Shown one piece after another: positions 52,991 through 62,939 of a DNA stretch of 64,000 bases; position 1 is the first letter of the stretch, and each line of letters starts with the position of its first letter. Origin of the DNA: Leptospira ainazelensis (GTDB lineage: Bacteria; Spirochaetota; Leptospiria; Leptospirales; Leptospiraceae). The notes under the pieces were generated by a model. It had not been told where the DNA came from and did no database searches. It saw only the letters and a list, made by a program, of their open reading frames with translations. The DNA lies in contig NZ_JAFFPT010000009.1 in NCBI RefSeq assembly GCF_016918785.1, positions 248,001 to 312,000 on the forward strand. Reading direction: 5' to 3'. The position numbers and the translations under genes are program-made.

Positions 52991-54849
52991 TGGAAGAATC
53001 CTTCTCGTCCTGGACTACAAAGTTAAAGGAAGATATCCTTCTTCTTACGGAACTGGAATCCAAAAAGAAAACGGACACGAAACGTTCCGAAGAAAACTCG
53101 ACGGTTTTATTAGAAATATTGAATGAACTATGGAAAGCCGGAGAAGACGGAAATTTATGCGTTCCGATCCGAAAAGAATGGAAGGATTTTCTCAAAACAA
53201 AACCTCCCGCTTTGGTCGTTGAAAAAATCGGGAACGCCGAATGGCTTTTTTTCGAAAAGACGTTCCGAACCAAAACCGAACTCGAAATTCTTCTTCAAGA
53301 AATCATAAGAGAAAACATCCAACTCAAACCCGATTTAGGGAAGGCGGAACAAATTCTCAAAAATCTAGAATCCAAAAGTTTCCCTCTCAAAAAAGGTCAG
53401 GTCCGATCTATCATCTCCTGTCTTTCCTCTTCGTTTCAAATCATAAGCGGCGGTCCGGGAACCGGAAAAACGACCGTGGTCGCATTCTTATTAGAAATTC
53501 TGAATAAACTCGGAGAACTTCCAGCTCCGGAAGAGATAGCGCTCGTCGCGCCGACCGGAAGAGCCGCCCAAAGATTAACGGAGTCCCTTCAGGAAAATCT
53601 CAAAAAAATTTCCATCTCGGAACACAATACGTTTCTGAGAGGGCAAACGATTCACGGTCTTCTTTCCTACAAACCGTCGTTAGGCGGATTCTATTACAAT
53701 CGGGAACGCTATCTTCCCCACCGATTGATTATCGTCGACGAAGTTTCGATGGTGGATTTGAATCTGATGCTCTCCTTGTTTCAGGCATTACCGAAAAAAT
53801 CTTCGTTCCGTCTGATTCTCATAGGAGATCCGAATCAGCTTCCTTCGGTGGAAAAGGGCGCCGTGTTAAGCGACTTCCTCGCTGTATTAGAATCCGAAAA
53901 AGGGACTTACGTTTCCAAACTCGAAGAAAGCAATCGCCAGAAGAAAAACTCCCGGGGAGAAGTTTCTAAAATCGTCACACTCGCGGAGGAAATTCTAAAG
54001 TATGTTCCTGAAAATTTGAATCTTGGAACAAAAATCGACGAGACGTTTCCGAAAACTAAGAACATTGGAGACGATATTGTTTACGAAAGTCAGGTCGTCT
54101 GGTTGCAAAATCCTTCCAAAGCGGATCCGAATGTTTTATCTAGAGACGAAGTAGTTGGACAACTCTGGGAAAAAATTTTTTTACCGCAAATCACGCGAAT
54201 TGCACTTTGGAAAATCGAGGACGGGACCGAATTGACGGACATCGATTTTATCGGAAAGTTTCAAAAAGAGCTCGGAAGATTCCGTTGTCTTACGGTCTTT
54301 CGAAACGGATATTGGGGTGTGGAATCGATTCAATCTAAGATTATGAATCTTGCGGCGCAGGATCTTTACGGAAGAATTACGTCCTCCGCTTCTCAAATTT
54401 TTTTTCCTAAAAGACTCGCAAAACGTCTCTACTTCGTCGGACTCCCCATTCTGATTACACAAAACGACAAGAGTCGAAAATTATTCAACGGCGATATCGG
54501 AATCGTTCTCAGGATGGGAGACACGGGAGAATTGAGAGCGGTTTTTCCGATCGACAATCGACTTTATCCTTTCGCATTGGACACACTTCCGGAACACGAG
54601 CCCGCGTTCGTAATGAGCATTCACAAAAGCCAAGGCTCAGAATATGAGACAATTCTAATTTACCTTCCAGACAGCGCAGAGTCTGCGGAATCCAATTCTC
54701 ATAAATTGCTCACTCGCCAGGTTCTTTATACCGGACTTACGCGGGCAAAAAATCAAGTCGTCCTTGCGGGAAATCCGCTGACATGGGAACTCGGAATTGA
54801 AAACTCTCAAAAAAGAAACACCGGATTTCGTGTGAATCAAAATCGATAG
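52987..54849 (+). CDS. recD: RecBCD alpha subunit (RecD)
   Basis: 620 residues from the ATG at 52987, which overlaps the recB stop. SF1B helicase: IISGGPGTGKTTVV (Walker A), IIVDEVSMVDLNLMLSL (motif II), LIGDPNQLPSVEKGAVL (motif III), IHKSQGSEYETILIY (motif V) and LYTGLTRAKNQVVLAG (motif VI). It is the 5'-3' motor of RecBCD. Its length is usual for the family. Last gene of the operon. Confidence 0.95.
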   Translation: MMEESFSSWTTKLKEDILLLTELESKKKTDTKRSEENSTVLLEILNELWKAGEDGNLCVPIRKEWKDFLKTKPPALVVEKIGNAEWLFFEKTFRTKTELEILLQEIIRENIQLKPDLGKAEQILKNLESKSFPLKKGQVRSIISCLSSSFQIISGGPGTGKTTVVAFLLEILNKLGELPAPEEIALVAPTGRAAQRLTESLQENLKKISISEHNTFLRGQTIHGLLSYKPSLGGFYYNRERYLPHRLIIVDEVSMVDLNLMLSLFQALPKKSSFRLILIGDPNQLPSVEKGAVLSDFLAVLESEKGTYVSKLEESNRQKKNSRGEVSKIVTLAEEILKYVPENLNLGTKIDETFPKTKNIGDDIVYESQVVWLQNPSKADPNVLSRDEVVGQLWEKIFLPQITRIALWKIEDGTELTDIDFIGKFQKELGRFRCLTVFRNGYWGVESIQSKIMNLAAQDLYGRITSSASQIFFPKRLAKRLYFVGLPILITQNDKSRKLFNGDIGIVLRMGDTGELRAVFPIDNRLYPFALDTLPEHEPAFVMSIHKSQGSEYETILIYLPDSAESAESNSHKLLTRQVLYTGLTRAKNQVVLAGNPLTWELGIENSQKRNTGFRVNQNR

Positions 54850-54941
54850 ATTTTTTTATATGAAGGATTCGATTACAAGAAAATAGATTTCTTTTATAAA
54901 AGGATTGCGAATTCCCCCTTTTTATATTATGAAGGAGCGTC

Positions 54942-57314
54942 ATGAATCGGCGCTTTGGTAGAAAGATTCCACATTTTGTTTTTTGGATTTCCATTTTTGG
55001 ATGGATTCTTTTTCACGCCCATTGCAAACCGATCGCGGACTCCAACCCGAAAGCAAATAAAGGGGTTTTGATTCTTTCGAACGATCTTCCTACGGAAAAT
55101 AAAATTTTTCCATTGGAAGGGGAATGGGAATTTCAAGAAGGTTTTGAAAGAAAGCAATCCGTCGATTTTATATCGGTTCCCGGTTTTTGGGAAAACAGCG
55201 AAGTGCCCGCTTTTAAAGATAAAGCCTTCGGAGCCGCGACCTACAGACTCAAAGTAATCGGTCTGAAGCCCGGAGAATATGCGATCAAATTCCATGAAAT
55301 CCACAACGCCTATAGGGTCTTTATCAACGGAAAAATGCTCTTAGAATTCGGAAGACCTTCGCAAAATCCGGAAACCGAAGTAAGGAGAATCGGAAAACCC
55401 ATAGTTCACTTCCTCGTCGAAAACGATAAAGTCCCTCTCGAAATCATATTAGAAGTTTCGAATTGGTTTGAAGCGGTTGGAGGAATTCGAAGGACGCCCG
55501 AGCTCGGAAATTTTCAGACCGTATTGGCCATCGATAAGACAAAGAGAAAACTGGACTTTCTTACGTTCGGCGCCCTCCTCTTTTTCGGATTTTCCAGCTT
55601 CTTTTTTTATCTTTTAACAAAGGAAGAATCGTCTTCCATCTATCTTTCGCTTGTCTGTGCTACCTTGGGTTTAAGGATATTTTTTACGGAAGAACACTAT
55701 ATCTTTGAAGCCTTCCCTAACTTTCCTCCCTTGCTCGAATTCAGAATCGACCAAGGCAGTTTGTTTTTTCTTGCCGCCGTTTTTTTAAGTTATATCCGTT
55801 CCCTATTTCCGAACGAACTCAAAACATTACTCTATCGTATTTTAGTGATTCCTAATTTTCTCATGCTCGGAATTTTTTGGATGTTCCGGGGAAAAATACT
55901 GGAATCTCTTTTCGAAGCCTATCTCATCTTTATGTTTCTTCTCATCGTTGTCGTCTTTGTCGTAATGATACGGGCGGCTTTGCACAAAAGAACGGGTTCC
56001 TTCGTATTCTTAATATCCTGTCTTCTCCTTTTATTCGGCGCCTTAAACGATACTCTTTCGCGTCTGGGATTGATCCCGACTCCTTATATCGTACCTTATA
56101 CTTTTTTGTTGTTTATCGCGTTCCAATCGGTTTTAATTTCGATTCGTTATAGAAGCCTTTTAAAATTTACGGATTCTCTCAATCGGGAGCTTCAAGTTAA
56201 ATTCAGAGCCATCTCGGCTTCGATTCAGGAAGCGATTCTCGTATCGGACGTTTCCGGAAAAATTCTTTTTTGGAACGAAGGCGCCGTGAAAATTTTCGGA
56301 TGGGAAGGGGAAGAAATACTCGATTCTCCATTGGAAAGAATTCTTCCCGAAAGAATCCGAAACAAACACAAGAAGGCGTTTACAAGATTTTTTACGTCCG
56401 GAAGAAAGAACAATCCTTCTCAGACGATCGAGATGGTCGGTTTAAAAAAAGATAATACCGAATTTTCCTTAGAACTCTCTCTCACACATTGGATCCTGGA
56501 AAAAGATCGGTATATCGGGTTGATCATCCGCGACGTCACTCAGAGAAAGAATCTTGAATCGCAGAGAGACAAGGCTCTCAACCTTCTTCAATCGGACCTC
56601 CACACGGCCGAAAAATTGCAGAAGTCCATGTTCCCGAATCCTCGCACTCAAGATTGGCCTTTTGTCTGGTCGGTTTTATATCTTCCTATGGGACCGATCG
56701 GAGGCGATCTCTATGACATTCGAAAGACCAAAAACGGTTCTTGGAGATTTTTTATCGCCGACGCAACCGGACACGGAACACAAGCGGCGCTTTTGACGAT
56801 GGCGATCAAGGCCGACTATGATACGGTGGAAGAGATGGATTCGCAACCGGGAATCATATTAGAACAATTGAATCAAAAGATTCATCCTATGTTTCACAAT
56901 TTGAATTCCCTTTTTACGGCTTTTATTCTGGACTGGGATCCCAACTCGGGCAAAATTCAGTACGCTTCCGGAGGACATCCGGAACAAATCATTCTTACCG
57001 AAAACACGAAGATCACATTGCCGAAAACGGGTCCGATCCTCGGTTTGAAAGCTTCCGCGAAGTTTCAGACTCGGTCGTATCGGTTCGATTCTCCAATTCG
57101 TCTTTTTCTCTTTTCGGACGGAGCATTCGAAGTATTTGATAAGAATCTAATGCAGCTTTACGGAGAAGAGCGATTTCATTCTTATCTACACGAGAACTCG
57201 CAAACCCCGATCTCTGAAATTCTGGATTCTCATTTGAAAAGCCTTTATCTTTTTAGGGAATCTCAAGAGTTGATGGACGACCTCACTCTTCTTGCGATCA
57301 CTTTGGGGGAATGA
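54942..57314 (+). CDS. 7TM-DISM receptor with PAS and SpoIIE/PP2C phosphatase domains
   Basis: 790 residues; AAGGAG precedes the ATG. An N-terminal hydrophobic stretch ends in FHAHCK, a possible lipobox. Residues about 40-195 form an extracytoplasmic beta domain of the 7TMR-DISMED2 kind (PLEGEWEFQEGF...FISVPGFWENSE...YRVFINGKMLLEFG). Seven membrane helices follow (about 205-400). Then a PAS domain (AISASIQEAILVSDVSGKILFWNE) and a PP2C domain with GGDLYDI, IADATGHGTQAALL, ASGGHPEQII, FLFSDGAFEVF and DDLTLLAI. It should sense a carbohydrate or similar ligand outside and control a partner-switching pathway by dephosphorylating a Ser/Thr anti-sigma antagonist. No adjacent partner is seen. Confidence 0.9.
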   Translation: MNRRFGRKIPHFVFWISIFGWILFHAHCKPIADSNPKANKGVLILSNDLPTENKIFPLEGEWEFQEGFERKQSVDFISVPGFWENSEVPAFKDKAFGAATYRLKVIGLKPGEYAIKFHEIHNAYRVFINGKMLLEFGRPSQNPETEVRRIGKPIVHFLVENDKVPLEIILEVSNWFEAVGGIRRTPELGNFQTVLAIDKTKRKLDFLTFGALLFFGFSSFFFYLLTKEESSSIYLSLVCATLGLRIFFTEEHYIFEAFPNFPPLLEFRIDQGSLFFLAAVFLSYIRSLFPNELKTLLYRILVIPNFLMLGIFWMFRGKILESLFEAYLIFMFLLIVVVFVVMIRAALHKRTGSFVFLISCLLLLFGALNDTLSRLGLIPTPYIVPYTFLLFIAFQSVLISIRYRSLLKFTDSLNRELQVKFRAISASIQEAILVSDVSGKILFWNEGAVKIFGWEGEEILDSPLERILPERIRNKHKKAFTRFFTSGRKNNPSQTIEMVGLKKDNTEFSLELSLTHWILEKDRYIGLIIRDVTQRKNLESQRDKALNLLQSDLHTAEKLQKSMFPNPRTQDWPFVWSVLYLPMGPIGGDLYDIRKTKNGSWRFFIADATGHGTQAALLTMAIKADYDTVEEMDSQPGIILEQLNQKIHPMFHNLNSLFTAFILDWDPNSGKIQYASGGHPEQIILTENTKITLPKTGPILGLKASAKFQTRSYRFDSPIRLFLFSDGAFEVFDKNLMQLYGEERFHSYLHENSQTPISEILDSHLKSLYLFRESQELMDDLTLLAITLGE

Positions 57315-57428
57315 ATACAAGTTCTTTCTCTGTGTGGTTTTCGAAATCCTGCTGGGCTGGAAAATAGGCTCCGCTATTTTTGGCATTCTATCCATCGCAT
57401 TTTACAAGATCAGAGAAAAATCAAAAGT

Positions 57429-58364
57429 ATGAAACGGCAATCCTCCATTGTTTCCATCAATAATCTTTCGAAGTCCTATTCGAACGGTTTTCAAGCGTTA
57501 AAAAATGTTTCTTTGGAAATTCAGGAAGGCGAAATCATCGCCTTACTTGGACCCAACGGAGCCGGTAAAACGACGCTCATTTCCATCATCTGCGGAATCG
57601 TAAATCCGAGCGACGGTTTTGTCCACGTCGCCGGGAAGGACATCCTGACCGATTTTCGATTTACACGTTCGAAGATCGGACTGGTTCCTCAAGAACTGAG
57701 CGTTCACGCTTTCGAATCCGTTTGGGCGACCGTGAGTTTCACGCGCGGTCTCTACGGAAAAGCGCCTAATCCGAGTTATATTGAAAAACTTTTAAAGTCG
57801 CTTTCCCTTTGGGATAAAAAGGACAGTACGATCATTACGCTTTCCGGCGGAATGAAACGAAGAGTTCTTATCGCCAAGGCCCTTTCTCACGAACCTTCGG
57901 TTCTTTTTTTGGACGAACCGACCGCCGGCGTCGACGTGGAACTTCGAAAAGATATGTGGAATATCGTCCGCAATCTGAGAGAAAGCGGGGTTACGATCAT
58001 TCTGACCACACATTATATCGAAGAGGCGGAGGAGATCGCGGATAGAATCGGAGTGATGAACAAGGGAGAATTGATCTTAGTAGAAGATAAGAAAATTCTA
58101 ATGCAAAAACTGGGTAAGAAGCAGATCATCCTGGATCTCAACCAAAGTTTGAAAAAGATTCCAACCACTCTGAAAACGAAAGGGTTGGAACTTTCTAAAA
58201 CCGGAAAACAACTAGTTTATACTTACGATTCGCACGCAAAACAGACAGGAATCTCCGCGCTTCTTCAAGAATTAAAAAAAGCTAAGATAGAGTTTCAGGA
58301 TCTGAATACGACTCAGAGTTCTTTGGAAGAAATTTTTGTTCAATTGGTAAAGGAGTCAGAATGA
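57429..58364 (+). CDS. ABC exporter ATPase, YadG-like
   Basis: 311 residues. Walker [14 protein letters not shown]-loop VPQEL, signature [13 protein letters not shown], Walker [13 protein letters not shown], and switch His in [14 protein letters not shown]. The C-terminal extension after about residue 230 is a typical regulatory tail of ABC-2 exporter ATPases. It hydrolyses ATP for the permease encoded by the next gene, whose start overlaps its stop (ATGA). The pair looks like YadG/YadH, with unknown substrate. Confidence 0.93.
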   Translation: MKRQSSIVSINNLSKSYSNGFQALKNVSLEIQEGEIIALLGPNGAGKTTLISIICGIVNPSDGFVHVAGKDILTDFRFTRSKIGLVPQELSVHAFESVWATVSFTRGLYGKAPNPSYIEKLLKSLSLWDKKDSTIITLSGGMKRRVLIAKALSHEPSVLFLDEPTAGVDVELRKDMWNIVRNLRESGVTIILTTHYIEEAEEIADRIGVMNKGELILVEDKKILMQKLGKKQIILDLNQSLKKIPTTLKTKGLELSKTGKQLVYTYDSHAKQTGISALLQELKKAKIEFQDLNTTQSSLEEIFVQLVKESE

Positions 58365-59122
58365 ATCTTCACGCAATCAAATCCATTTATATTTTCGAAA
58401 TGTCCAGAACCTGGAGAACGTTGTTTCAAAGTATCGCTTCTCCGGTGCTTTCAACGTCGCTATATTTTATCGTTTTCGGTTCCGCAATCGGCTCTCGAAT
58501 TCAAAAAGTCGACGGAGTCGATTACGGCTCTTTTATAGTTCCGGGTCTGATCATGTTGTCCTTGTTGACGGAAAGTATATCGAATTCTTCCTTTGGAATT
58601 TATTTTCCGAAGTTTACCGGGACCATCTACGAGATTCTCGCCGCTCCGATTTCAATGGTGGAAATCGTGATCGGTTTTGTGGGAGCCGCCGCTACCAAGT
58701 CCGTCATCCTAGGCACGATCATGCTCGCAACCGCGTCTTTGTTTGTTCCTGTAAGAATCGCACATCCTTTTGTGATGATTTTTTTCCTTTTTCTTACTTC
58801 GATCTCATTTAGTCTTTTCGGTTTTATCATCGGGATTTGGGCCGATAGTTTCGAAAAACTGCAGATCATCCCGATGCTGATCATAACTCCTCTCGTTTTT
58901 CTCGGAGGAAGTTTTTATTCAGCAAGTATGCTTCCGCCCTTTTGGCAAAAGGTCACCCTTTTTAATCCGGTGCTTTATCTAGTGAGCGGGTTTCGTTGGA
59001 GCTTTTATGAAATTGCGGACGTCAGCGTCGGCGTAAGTTTAGGAATGGTTTCCGTCTTCCTGAGCGTTTGTTTGATTTTGGTTTGGTGGATTTTTAAAAC
59101 CGGATATAAGATCAAAAAATAA
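58361..59122 (+). CDS. ABC-2 type permease, YadH-like
   Basis: 253 residues with six membrane helices. The ABC-2 pattern includes SGFRWSFYE near the end and [34 protein letters not shown], typical of NodJ/YadH-type permeases, and the N-terminal FGSAIGSRI block. It forms a dimeric channel in the inner membrane driven by the upstream ATPase. Substrate cannot be told; YadGH relatives move lipid- or polysaccharide-like molecules. A strong hairpin follows the stop codon. Confidence 0.9.
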   Translation: MNLHAIKSIYIFEMSRTWRTLFQSIASPVLSTSLYFIVFGSAIGSRIQKVDGVDYGSFIVPGLIMLSLLTESISNSSFGIYFPKFTGTIYEILAAPISMVEIVIGFVGAAATKSVILGTIMLATASLFVPVRIAHPFVMIFFLFLTSISFSLFGFIIGIWADSFEKLQIIPMLIITPLVFLGGSFYSASMLPPFWQKVTLFNPVLYLVSGFRWSFYEIADVSVGVSLGMVSVFLSVCLILVWWIFKTGYKIKK

Positions 59123-59138
59123 CGTCGTAATATTCAAT

Positions 59139-59176
59139 TTTTATTACATTCCCTTTTTTACGGGAATGTAATAAAA
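59139..59176 (+). terminator. Perfect 15-bp hairpin downstream of the ABC exporter
   Basis: TTTTATTACATTCCC (59139-59153) and GGGAATGTAATAAAA (59162-59176) with an 8-base loop (TTTTTTAC). It lies 16 bp after the permease stop. The A-rich right arm is followed by TCC rather than T-run, so it is a strong structure but not a textbook terminator. Confidence 0.6.
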
Positions 59177-59278
59177 TCCTTGATAGATTTCTTCAATCTC
59201 GCTTTCCTAATCCCTCAAAAGTGAACAAAGCCGATCTTTTCACCTTTGTATCCAAGTTTCACATCAAAAGCGGGCATT

Positions 59279-60145
59279 ATGAAAACAAAGCAAACTCCGT
59301 TCTCGGGTAAAAGAGTTTTTATTTCAGGGGGTTCCACGGGAATCGGGAAAGGTCTCGCCCTTGAGTTCGCAAAAAACGGAGCCAGTATTGTCATCTCCGC
59401 AAGAAACAAAAAAAACCTCGAAGAAACCGTGAGGGAACTCAGAACAATCGGACCTCAAGACGCGATCTACGATTTTGTAGTCGCGGACGTTTCCGATATT
59501 TCACAAGTAAAAAAAGCGGCTAATAAAACCCTCCAGATTCTAAACGGATTGGATCTCCTAGTTTGTAACAGCGGTTATGCGAAAGTGGGAAAAGTAAACG
59601 ATTTGGAAGAATCCGATTTTCGAAATCTAATGGATATAAACTTTTTCGGTCACGTAAACGTGATCCGTGCGTTTCAGAATCATTTCATAAAACAAAACTC
59701 CGGCGATATCGTTTTGATTTCTTCGATGCTCGCGACATTTTCGATCTATGGTTACGGAGCCTATTCGGCGAGTAAATTTGCGATCACCGGGTTTGCACAA
59801 TCTTTACGTCAGGAAATGATGCTTCACAACGTTCGAGTGAAAATTTTTCTCCCTCCTACGACGGAGACACCGGGCCTCGTAAAAGAAAACCGGGACAAAC
59901 CGGACCTTGTGAAAGAAATCGAAATGGGTTCGGCTCTCAACGCCACCCATTCCGTAGAAAAGGTTTCCAAAGCCTTTATCTCTTGGTTTCCTAAAAGACG
60001 ATTTATCGGATACGCTACCTGGGACTCCTGGCTTCAATATTTTTTGGTGAGACATTTCCCGGAATGGACCTTACTTCTCGCCGACGGAGAATTGAGATCG
60101 GCTCAAAAAAGATTGGAACAAAGAAGAATATCGGATTTAAAATAA
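59279..60145 (+). CDS. Short-chain dehydrogenase, 3-ketosphinganine-reductase-like
   Basis: 288 residues from the ATG at 59279 (an in-frame TTG 11 codons upstream lacks support). NAD(P)-binding motif SGGSTGIGKGLAL with Thr/Gly pattern, NSGYAK instead of NAG, catalytic Ser in ISSMLATFSIYGYGAYSASKFA and the YxxxK pair. PPTTETPGLVKENRDKPDLVKEI is close to the region of KDSR, the NADPH-dependent 3-ketodihydrosphingosine reductase, though some SDRs of other lipids share it. The C-terminus carries extra hydrophobic residues (LQYFLVRHFPEWTLLL). Substrate: a lipid-like ketone is probable. Monocistronic. Confidence 0.85.
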   Translation: MKTKQTPFSGKRVFISGGSTGIGKGLALEFAKNGASIVISARNKKNLEETVRELRTIGPQDAIYDFVVADVSDISQVKKAANKTLQILNGLDLLVCNSGYAKVGKVNDLEESDFRNLMDINFFGHVNVIRAFQNHFIKQNSGDIVLISSMLATFSIYGYGAYSASKFAITGFAQSLRQEMMLHNVRVKIFLPPTTETPGLVKENRDKPDLVKEIEMGSALNATHSVEKVSKAFISWFPKRRFIGYATWDSWLQYFLVRHFPEWTLLLADGELRSAQKRLEQRRISDLK

Positions 60146-60463
60146 TCTAAATATTCTTCTTTTTGAATATAGTAGCGTAATTTTAAGATTCAGGGACTTG
60201 GAAAATTAAAAAGCGTCATCCGTTCTTTTGCGAAAGAAGAAGAAAAAAATAGAAGATAAAATTATCGGAATATAAAGAAATTAGGATTGATCGAGGAACT
60301 TTTAGGCGAAGGTTTTACTCTCAAAGCCGCCGGCAAAAAAGCGGAGAGTCGAATTGTGATCCTGAATTCCCTCTTTGAAACGGCTCAATTCAGCCAAAAA
60401 AATCAAAAACTTAGAACAAAACTCGTCTTCAAACGATCGAAAGACGAGCCCGCCTTATAAAAT
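60146..60463. other. Region between convergent genes with a candidate small frame and a terminator
   Basis: No annotated family. A 57-codon frame starting at TTG 60287 and ending at 60460 (begins LIEELLGEGFTLKAAG and ends with FKRSKDEPAL) has a plausible protein-like composition, but no ribosome site and no known relative; it may be the remnant of a gene. The stretch also carries the terminator of the convergent monooxygenase gene. Confidence 0.35.
60417..60448 (-). terminator. Rho-independent terminator of the flavin monooxygenase gene
   Basis: CTCGTCTT (60422-60429) pairs with AAGACGAG (60441-60448). Read on the minus strand, the stem is followed by TTTTGTTC. It starts about 16 bp after the monooxygenase stop codon. 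Confidence 0.7.
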
Positions 60464-61852
60464 CTATTTTGACGCGACCGGTTCCTGCGAAACTTCCTTG
60501 GAATAAACCTTGTAGAGCGATTTATTTCCTCCTGGCGGTTTTCCAATATCGATCCCGGCTTTCAAAAGTTCAGATTTCAATTCCTTTCTAAAAGCGTGGT
60601 AGTCGACTTCCACAGCGTGACGTTGTCCTCCCCCGAACGAAAAATGAGGATGTTCGATCTCATATTGAATCGCAGCTTTTAGATCTTTCGGTCTTTCATA
60701 CTTTCCTAATATTTCCATACAGGCAAGTTTCGCCTGATAATCCGCCATCGGCCAAATACAACCCACCGGCTGAAAAAGTCCGATAAAATAAAGATTCTTA
60801 TAATCGTCGTGCATCATCTTTCTAAAAAGCGGGATTTTTTCCACGTGTTGAAAATCGATAAAGGATTTATCAAAAAACGGAAACGTGGTCCAAAATCCGG
60901 TGCAAGCGCAGATGATATCAAAGTGTTCTCTCACGCCGTTTACGAACTCGACTTCCTTTCCGTGAAGAGCTTTGATCGCAGGTCGAGGTTTGATTCTTCC
61001 ATGACGTATAAAATCCAAAAGGTCCGAGTTTAAAGTGGGGTGATGGCTCAGAGCCAAAGTTGTATTTTCAGGAAGACCGTAATTCTTATATGGCCCCTGG
61101 AGAATATGAAGCAGTTTGGTCAAAACGAATTGTTTGATCTTGGATGGGATCCAACTCGGAGTAGTCGCCGCGAAAACATCGGAAGGCATTCCGAAGAGAA
61201 ACTTCGGAAAAAACCACTGAGGACTCCTCATCGACAATTTTACGGTATTGGCGACACGAGCAGATTCTACTGCAACGTCGCAAGCCGAATTACCTGCTCC
61301 GATTACGAGAACGTCCTTGCCTTTCCACTCGTTCGTAACTCCCTTAAAATCATGAGAGTGCATAAACTTTCCCGTAAACTTCCCGGGATACTCGGGATAT
61401 TTCGGATTCCAGTGATGTCCGTTCGCAACCATAAGAACGTCGAAAATCTCAACCTTCTTCTTTTTGGAAGCGTCCTGATAATCCACCTTCCATTTTCCGT
61501 CTTCAGTTCTCGTGATCTTTTGAATCGTATGATTGAATCGAATTTTTTTATACACTCCGAAATGTTTTGAATACGATTCGAAATAGGCTTGGAGTTGTTT
61601 ATGATTCGGATATTCTGGATAGTCTTCGGGCATAGGAAAGTCTTCGTATTCGGACCAAACCTTGGAGCTGATGATATGGGTGTTTTCGTAAACGCTGGAA
61701 TGTCCGGTTTTGGAATTGAAGACCCAGTTCCCACCGACCTTATCGTTCTTCTCGAAAACGACCACGTCCAATCCGTATTGAACACAATTCTTTGCGGCGG
61801 CGATTCCGCTCGGGCCCGCCCCTACTACGCAGACTTTGATATTCGGCTTCAT
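60464..61852 (-). CDS. Flavin-containing monooxygenase
   Basis: 462 residues from the ATG at 61852, with AAGGAG six bases upstream; longer alternatives begin at 61885 and 62017 but lack a better site. FAD motif VVGAGPSGIAA near the N-terminus and NADP motif VLVIGAGNSACDVA about 170 residues later, with a preceding HSHDFKGV of the FMO identifier region. Later conserved blocks are ICACTGFWTTFPFF and PVGCIWPMADYQAKL. Class B flavoprotein monooxygenases insert oxygen into heteroatoms or ketones using NADPH and O2. The substrate is unknown. It is divergent from a TetR-type regulator that may control it. Confidence 0.9.
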   Translation of the reverse strand: MKPNIKVCVVGAGPSGIAAAKNCVQYGLDVVVFEKNDKVGGNWVFNSKTGHSSVYENTHIISSKVWSEYEDFPMPEDYPEYPNHKQLQAYFESYSKHFGVYKKIRFNHTIQKITRTEDGKWKVDYQDASKKKKVEIFDVLMVANGHHWNPKYPEYPGKFTGKFMHSHDFKGVTNEWKGKDVLVIGAGNSACDVAVESARVANTVKLSMRSPQWFFPKFLFGMPSDVFAATTPSWIPSKIKQFVLTKLLHILQGPYKNYGLPENTTLALSHHPTLNSDLLDFIRHGRIKPRPAIKALHGKEVEFVNGVREHFDIICACTGFWTTFPFFDKSFIDFQHVEKIPLFRKMMHDDYKNLYFIGLFQPVGCIWPMADYQAKLACMEILGKYERPKDLKAAIQYEIEHPHFSFGGGQRHAVEVDYHAFRKELKSELLKAGIDIGKPPGGNKSLYKVYSKEVSQEPVASK

Positions 61853-61906
61853 CCGATTCTCCTTTACTTTCCCGAGAACATTCATTGACGAAATCTCAAA
61901 TCCAAC

Positions 61907-61919
61907 AAATGTTACATTT
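61907..61919. promoter_or_regulatory. Palindrome, candidate operator for the TetR/monooxygenase pair
   Basis: AAATGTTACATTT is a 6-bp inverted repeat around a single base, in the 140-bp divergent region between the monooxygenase start and the TetR gene start. Confidence 0.45.
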
Positions 61920-61992
61920 TCGAGAGATCTTAGTGAATTAACGTTTGAGTGCAAGGAATTTTTAAAGCTTGGAAAGAAACTATAAATAACGG

Positions 61993-62646
61993 ATGTTAGA
62001 CCTAAATTCAAAAACAAAACGTTCGAATTCTAAGAATCCGAAATCTCAGACAAGACCGAGAGCTCCTCTCCAAGAACGTTCTCAACAAAGGGTCGCTATC
62101 GTTTTAGAAACCGCCGAGAAAATTTTAGAAAGGATCGGTCCTGAAGATACGTCGATCCCTGAAATTGCGAAGGTTTCGGGAATTCCAAGAGCAAGTATCT
62201 ATCAATTTTTTCCGGACAAATACGCGCTTTTTACGCATCTCGCCGAAAGACATCTCGCGAAAGTCGGAGAAATCCTCGCTGCTAAGGCTTCAAAAAATCC
62301 GAAAATTCACTGGGAGAAATTGGTCGGAGTTTTGGTGAACGCCGCTTCGGATTATTATGATTCCACTCCGGTTGCCAGCATGCTCGTGTTAGGCGGTCCT
62401 TTCAGCAGAAACGCTTATCTCGCGCAGGAGATTACGATCGATCATATCGGCGCGGGCGTGCGTGTTCAACTCGCAAATCTGGATTCTCCCTTGATTCTTC
62501 CCAAAAAACCGGATGTCGCTACGCTTGGTGTGGAAATCGCTTTTGCTTGTATGAAAAGAGGTTATTATCTGGAGAACAGAATTTCAAAGATGATGAGAGA
62601 ACAGGCAGTCAATGCGGTCGTCTCTTATTTTGAAAATTGGAAATAG
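61993..62646 (+). CDS. TetR-family transcriptional regulator
   Basis: 217 residues with a basic N-terminal extension (MLDLNSKTKRSNSKNPKSQ), then a helix-turn-helix: RSQQRVAIVLETAEKILERI and SIPEIAKVSGIPRASIYQFFPDKYALFTHLAER, the recognition helix region. The C-terminal ligand domain resembles the longer, mostly helical TetR type (VLGGPFSRNAYLAQEITI). Divergent from the flavin monooxygenase with a palindrome between them, so local repression is likely. Confidence 0.88.
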   Translation: MLDLNSKTKRSNSKNPKSQTRPRAPLQERSQQRVAIVLETAEKILERIGPEDTSIPEIAKVSGIPRASIYQFFPDKYALFTHLAERHLAKVGEILAAKASKNPKIHWEKLVGVLVNAASDYYDSTPVASMLVLGGPFSRNAYLAQEITIDHIGAGVRVQLANLDSPLILPKKPDVATLGVEIAFACMKRGYYLENRISKMMREQAVNAVVSYFENWK

Positions 62647-62939
62647 GAGACGCGACTTCACTGCCCGCCGATCCGATTTGTTAGAATCAATCAAGTTGAT
62701 TCCCAAAAAGGAACTAAATAATTCTAAAAATTATACCTTTGCGCGAAATCTTGCTCTTGAGGATATCCTGTAATATCGCAAAAGAGGGAGATCCTACTTT
62801 TTCCAATGTTAGAGCAGCCTTCTAAACAGCGTCGCCTCTTAAGAAGATTCTCAAATTTTTCAAACCGTCCCGATAAATTCTAAAACTCCGTCACAAAACA
62901 CGAGGAGCCGCGTCTTCTTTTTATAAATAAGGAGACATT

